From JAVJSU01 sp040219275 (GTDB lineage Bacteria; Chloroflexota; Anaerolineae; Aggregatilineales; Phototrophicaceae): a stretch of 64,000 nt of DNA. A program made the position numbers and the translations under genes. The stretch spans positions 186,001-250,000 of the forward strand of contig JAVJSU010000039.1 in the NCBI GenBank assembly GCA_040219275.1. Direction: 5' to 3'. This document shows positions 61,045 through 64,000 of the stretch, in pieces (the stretch's first letter is position 1; every line of letters starts with the position of its first letter). Under the pieces are notes generated by a model. It was not told the origin of the DNA, did no database searches, and was given only the letters and a program-made list of their open reading frames with translations.

Positions 61045-61131
61045 ACAAAAAAACGATACAACAGAAAGATAACTTCTGCTACACTTATGCCCATTCGTAT
61101 TGTTAGCCAACTTTATTGAAGACTATTCCCG

Positions 61132-62037
61132 ATGAACGTGTTTTATTGTGATGATTTCGTCCTTCCCTTGCCGGAAGGACATCGTTTTCCGATGCGTAAA
61201 TATAGCCTGTTGCGTCAGCGTGTGCTAGCGGAAGGACTCGCATCTCCCGACGCTATGTGCGTGCCGGATGCCGCTACCGATCAGCAAATCCTCCGTTGCC
61301 ACGAACAGGGCTATCTCGATAAAGTAAAATCCGGCACACTCAGCGAAAAAGAAATCCGGCGCATCGGTTTTCCGTGGTCGCCGCAGTTAGTAGAACGCTC
61401 CCGTCGTTCCACCGGTGCGACCATCGGTGCGTGTTTATCTGCGCTTACTTATGGCGCGGGGATCAACCTTGCAGGGGGCACCCATCACGCCTGCTCAGAT
61501 CATGGCGAAGGCTTCTGCGTGTTCAACGATGCCGCCATCGCCGCGAGAGAAATGCAAGCGAGTGGCAGAGCACGGCGCGTCCTTGTGGTGGATTGTGACG
61601 TGCATCAGGGCAACGGCACAGCCCAGATCACACAGGACGATCCATCCATTTTTACGTTTAGCATTCATGGAGAGAAGAATTTCCCGTTCCGTAAATTCGC
61701 CAGTAACATAGATATTGGACTACCTGACGGGGTGACAGATGCCGATTATCTCGATATGGTAGATGAGGGATTGTCGCGTGCGATCTTTATCGCTGATCCC
61801 GATCTAGCGATTTATGTTTCCGGCGCAGACCCCTTTATTGGAGATCGCCTCGGCAAGCTATCCATCAGTAAACATGGTCTCAAATTGCGGGATCGTCTGG
61901 TATTGGAGACCCTTCGATTTCGCAAAATTCCGGTCGCCGTTGTCATGGGTGGCGGATATGCCAATAATGTGGATGATATTGTCGATATTCATGTAGAAAC
62001 GGTTCGCATCACTGTACAGTTAGAAAAAGTTTTATAA
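61132..62037 (+). CDS. Histone deacetylase-like (class IV-type) metalloamidase
   Basis: This 301-residue protein has the arginase-deacetylase fold. The active-site block LAGGTHHACSDHGEGFCVFND contains the charge-relay histidines, and the zinc ligands are in VVDCDVHQGNGT and the Asp of YVSGADPF. It resembles the HDAC11-like bacterial group. Bacterial members may deacetylate acetylated polyamines or proteins; the substrate here is not known. It is followed closely by a J-domain gene. Confidence 0.9.
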   Translation: MNVFYCDDFVLPLPEGHRFPMRKYSLLRQRVLAEGLASPDAMCVPDAATDQQILRCHEQGYLDKVKSGTLSEKEIRRIGFPWSPQLVERSRRSTGATIGACLSALTYGAGINLAGGTHHACSDHGEGFCVFNDAAIAAREMQASGRARRVLVVDCDVHQGNGTAQITQDDPSIFTFSIHGEKNFPFRKFASNIDIGLPDGVTDADYLDMVDEGLSRAIFIADPDLAIYVSGADPFIGDRLGKLSISKHGLKLRDRLVLETLRFRKIPVAVVMGGGYANNVDDIVDIHVETVRITVQLEKVL

Positions 62038-62040
62038 GCA

Positions 62041-62904
62041 ATGTCCGAAATTTTGAAGAAGTGGTTAAAACCCAAATTAGATAGTCTGATGAGTGTCCAG
62101 AAAACCGTCATCGGCTCAGAACCCGGTCTCGTCACCCATTTATGGAGCGGGGTAAAAATCAATATTTACATTATTGACGAACCGGTAAAAACCCGCGCCA
62201 TCAAACGTGCATTGCAAGAAGCAACGAATGTCGGCATCGGGTCAATGTTTATCGTCGCCGCCCACCTTCTCCCCACAAAAGGCATACAGTTCATCCCTGA
62301 AGAGTGGCTACAGGCAATCCATATTCTTTCCGGAGAACAATTATACAGCTATCAATTTGGCAAAGAGGGTCCAGAACTCACCCAACTTCACCTTGAGCCA
62401 CTCGGTGGCTTGGGCAAGTGGGAAGTTCAGCAAGGACCAGCGTTTAATTTCAATCGCCTGCGTTTCTATTCGCTCTCCACAAAAACACGCTTCATCAAAG
62501 GCACATGGATGGTCGCCGATTTTGATTCGCCTGCCTTCTGGAAAGACAATGACTATCGTCGGCATCAGGAAAAAGAACGCCAACAGCGCCATCGAGCCAC
62601 AGGCAATACGCATTGGCATACGTGGGAAGGCTTCCAAACATGGAACAGCGAGAATCGCACGAACGGCAACGGAAATTCGCAATCCGCCACATCCTCACCC
62701 CTTAAGTCATACCTCGATCAATGCTATGATTTTCTGGGCGTAAAATCAGATGCGGGGTTTGATGAAGTCCGTGCCGCCTACCGAAAAATTGCCCGTCAGG
62801 TGCATCCAGATGTCAGTGAATTGCCGAAAGAAGAAGCGGAAGTCCGTTTCCGCATTGTTACGCAGGCTTATGAATACATTAAATCCGCCAATAACTGGGC
62901 ATAA
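62041..62904 (+). CDS. Protein with C-terminal J domain
   Basis: This 287-residue protein has an unusual layout: an unrecognised N-terminal region of about 215 residues and a DnaJ J domain at the C-terminus (about residues 225-285). The J domain contains the HPD motif (VHPDVSE) needed to stimulate Hsp70. The N-terminal part includes WSGVKINIYIIDEP and looks globular. A polar linker rich in Asn, Gly and Ser joins them. It is probably a co-chaperone that delivers a client to DnaK. It starts 3 bases after the deacetylase stop. Confidence 0.88.
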   Translation: MSEILKKWLKPKLDSLMSVQKTVIGSEPGLVTHLWSGVKINIYIIDEPVKTRAIKRALQEATNVGIGSMFIVAAHLLPTKGIQFIPEEWLQAIHILSGEQLYSYQFGKEGPELTQLHLEPLGGLGKWEVQQGPAFNFNRLRFYSLSTKTRFIKGTWMVADFDSPAFWKDNDYRRHQEKERQQRHRATGNTHWHTWEGFQTWNSENRTNGNGNSQSATSSPLKSYLDQCYDFLGVKSDAGFDEVRAAYRKIARQVHPDVSELPKEEAEVRFRIVTQAYEYIKSANNWA

Positions 62905-62953
62905 AATAGATTTTGACAAACGATTCTCTCATGTTGTTTGGTTGTTCGTAATG

Positions 62954-62968
62954 TGTCTTTAAAAGACA
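62954..62968. promoter_or_regulatory. Short palindrome, possible operator
   Basis: TGTCTTT A AAAGACA is a perfect 7-bp inverted repeat with one central base. It lies 185 bases upstream of the binding-protein gene at 63154, so a repressor site or small hairpin is possible. Confidence 0.35.
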
Positions 62969-63153
62969 TAAGGGGTCATAATTACATTTCCAATTAATGT
63001 CAATATTTAAGTTTTTTCAAACTATTGTATAAAGTGCGGTTTTTCGATATTTTGAAGCTACTCGTAAAAGCCGAATCCAGATTAGATTCAATCAGTCTGA
63101 CATTGGTACCACTACGGGTAAGCGGTTGTTTATTTTTATTTAAGGAGAATGGT

Positions 63154-64000
63154 ATGAAGAACTTTTCTAAACTGTTAGCATTGGTGATGATGCTAGCAAT
63201 TGTCGCTGTGCTCGCCCTTCCGGCGCTTGCACAGGATGACGAGGGATTTGGTGTTGGTGATATCCCGATTGATGATAACACCCCCGGTGCCGGTGAAGGT
63301 GGTGTCGTAGTTTATGACAACTCCGGTGGTGATGATCCCCAAACCTTTAACCCGTTGGTCGGTGGTGATACCACATCTTCAGCAGTATATGATTTCCTCT
63401 ACCCCTCAATCTTCGCCATCAACCCGTTGAACGGTCTTAGTGAACCGAATCAACCCGGTGGTCTGGCAACAGGCTGGGAATTTAACGAAGATGGTACACA
63501 GGTCACAATTACCCTCCGTCAGGACGCTTTCTGGAGCGACGGTACACAAATCACCGCGGCTGACTACATTTGGTCAACAACTGCTATCCGCAGTGGTGAA
63601 ATTGACTCACCGCGTACCAGCATGTTCGAAACCTTGGCTGATGGTACCCCCGCCGGTGGTAAAATCTCCAGCATCGAAGCAACCGACGATTTCACCGTTG
63701 TCGTGACCTTCGCAGAACCGGACTGCATCGCATTTGAAGACATCAATGATGCCGCAGTTGTTCCGGCACACGTCTTCGCTGATCTGTATGACGATGATCT
63801 CGCCGCAATGAACGAAGAACCACGTCGTATTCCGGAAGTCACATTCGGTCCGTTCTACGATCTGGAATTTGACCCCGGTCAGCGCGTAAGCCTTCTGGCA
63901 AACCAGGAATATCCTGATGCCTATGCTGGTTACGTCGTTCCTGAAGAATGGGTCTACCTGAGCGTCCCCAATACCGATGTTGCAACAGAACGCTTCATCG
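63154..64000 (+). CDS. Peptide-type ABC transporter substrate-binding protein (3' end beyond window)
   Basis: This partial protein of about 282 residues belongs to solute-binding family 5, which carries peptides, nickel or other small ligands. The signal peptide covers residues 1-26 and is predicted to be cut before QDDEG; there is no lipobox. The GDDPQTFNPLVGGDTTSSAVYDF block and LRQDAFWSDGTQITAADYIWS block are typical of DppA/OppA. The ATG at 63154 has an AGGAG site. It continues past the right edge, where permease genes would be expected. Confidence 0.93.
   Translation, partial: MKNFSKLLALVMMLAIVAVLALPALAQDDEGFGVGDIPIDDNTPGAGEGGVVVYDNSGGDDPQTFNPLVGGDTTSSAVYDFLYPSIFAINPLNGLSEPNQPGGLATGWEFNEDGTQVTITLRQDAFWSDGTQITAADYIWSTTAIRSGEIDSPRTSMFETLADGTPAGGKISSIEATDDFTVVVTFAEPDCIAFEDINDAAVVPAHVFADLYDDDLAAMNEEPRRIPEVTFGPFYDLEFDPGQRVSLLANQEYPDAYAGYVVPEEWVYLSVPNTDVATERFI

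Noticed and set aside
1..64000. Use of a variant genetic code in which TGA codes for an amino acid
   Set aside because: Many genes end cleanly at TGA with overlapping starts, for example pyrB, the XylG-like gene and purM.
1..64000. tRNA, rRNA, CRISPR arrays or transposase genes
   Set aside because: No cloverleaf-like sequence, regularly spaced repeats or transposase motif was recognised on either strand by eye; a covariance search would be the decisive test.

Overview
The window reads as an ordinary bacterial chromosome segment with tightly packed operons, mid-range GC and frequent TTG or GTG starts backed by good Shine-Dalgarno sites. The mix of families suggests a Chloroflexota bacterium, perhaps Anaerolineae-like: polyphosphate glucokinase, a short-form Gnd, a fused PurL-PurQ, a CruF-type carotenoid cluster and many sugar ABC transporters. 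That placement is an inference from gene content; there is no rRNA or other phylogenetic marker to settle it. No tRNA, rRNA, CRISPR array or insertion-sequence transposase was seen.

Layout. 1-4.4 kb: oxidative pentose phosphate genes gnd-zwf (zwf cut by the left edge), an APC-family permease and a tandem CDGSH iron-sulfur protein. 4.5-12.3 kb: a carbohydrate ABC importer (binding protein, two permeases, no ATPase) with a histidine phosphatase between the permeases, then a PHP-domain protein and an S9 peptidase. 12.4-17.3 kb: a phosphatidylcholine-synthase-like enzyme, a CtpE-like P-type ATPase and a class III aminotransferase. 17.4-21.1 kb: a XylFGH-like sugar operon behind a promoter that carries a perfect LacI-family operator. 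21.1-27.7 kb: a degenerate M24 protein, a redox cluster (DsbA/FrnE-like, flavin reductase, MOSC), polyphosphate glucokinase, leucyl aminopeptidase and a CE7 esterase. 27.8-32.5 kb: pyrBCDEF. 32.5-44.6 kb: a reverse-strand purine operon, purLQ-B-C-F-D-(P-loop kinase)-ridA-M-N. Together these two blocks give nearly complete de novo pyrimidine synthesis and most of purine synthesis; carAB, purE/K and purH are elsewhere. 45-62.9 kb: a carotenoid, membrane and light-damage region with a CrtI/CrtD-type desaturase, photolyase, TspO-like protein, phytoene synthase, lycopene cyclase, tocopherol-cyclase-like protein, CruF, PlsY, glycosyltransferase and CrtI, followed by a deacetylase and a J-domain protein. 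The right edge cuts a peptide-type ABC binding protein.

Two observations stand out. First, two separate thiol-redox genes, FrnE/DsbA-like at 22510-23121 and peroxiredoxin-like at 50537-51076, have an in-frame TGA exactly where the first Cys of a CxxC motif belongs. Each TGA is followed 24-25 nt later by a hairpin with an AGTT-containing loop, as expected of bacterial SECIS elements. Both are probably selenoproteins that a standard gene caller would truncate. Second, purL carries a 486-bp (162-codon) in-frame insertion at 42105-42590 that encodes a complete DUF559 endonuclease-like domain bounded by 11-nt inverted repeats and GC-rich palindromes. It sits in the linker between the two halves of the enzyme and leaves one continuous 1410-codon frame.
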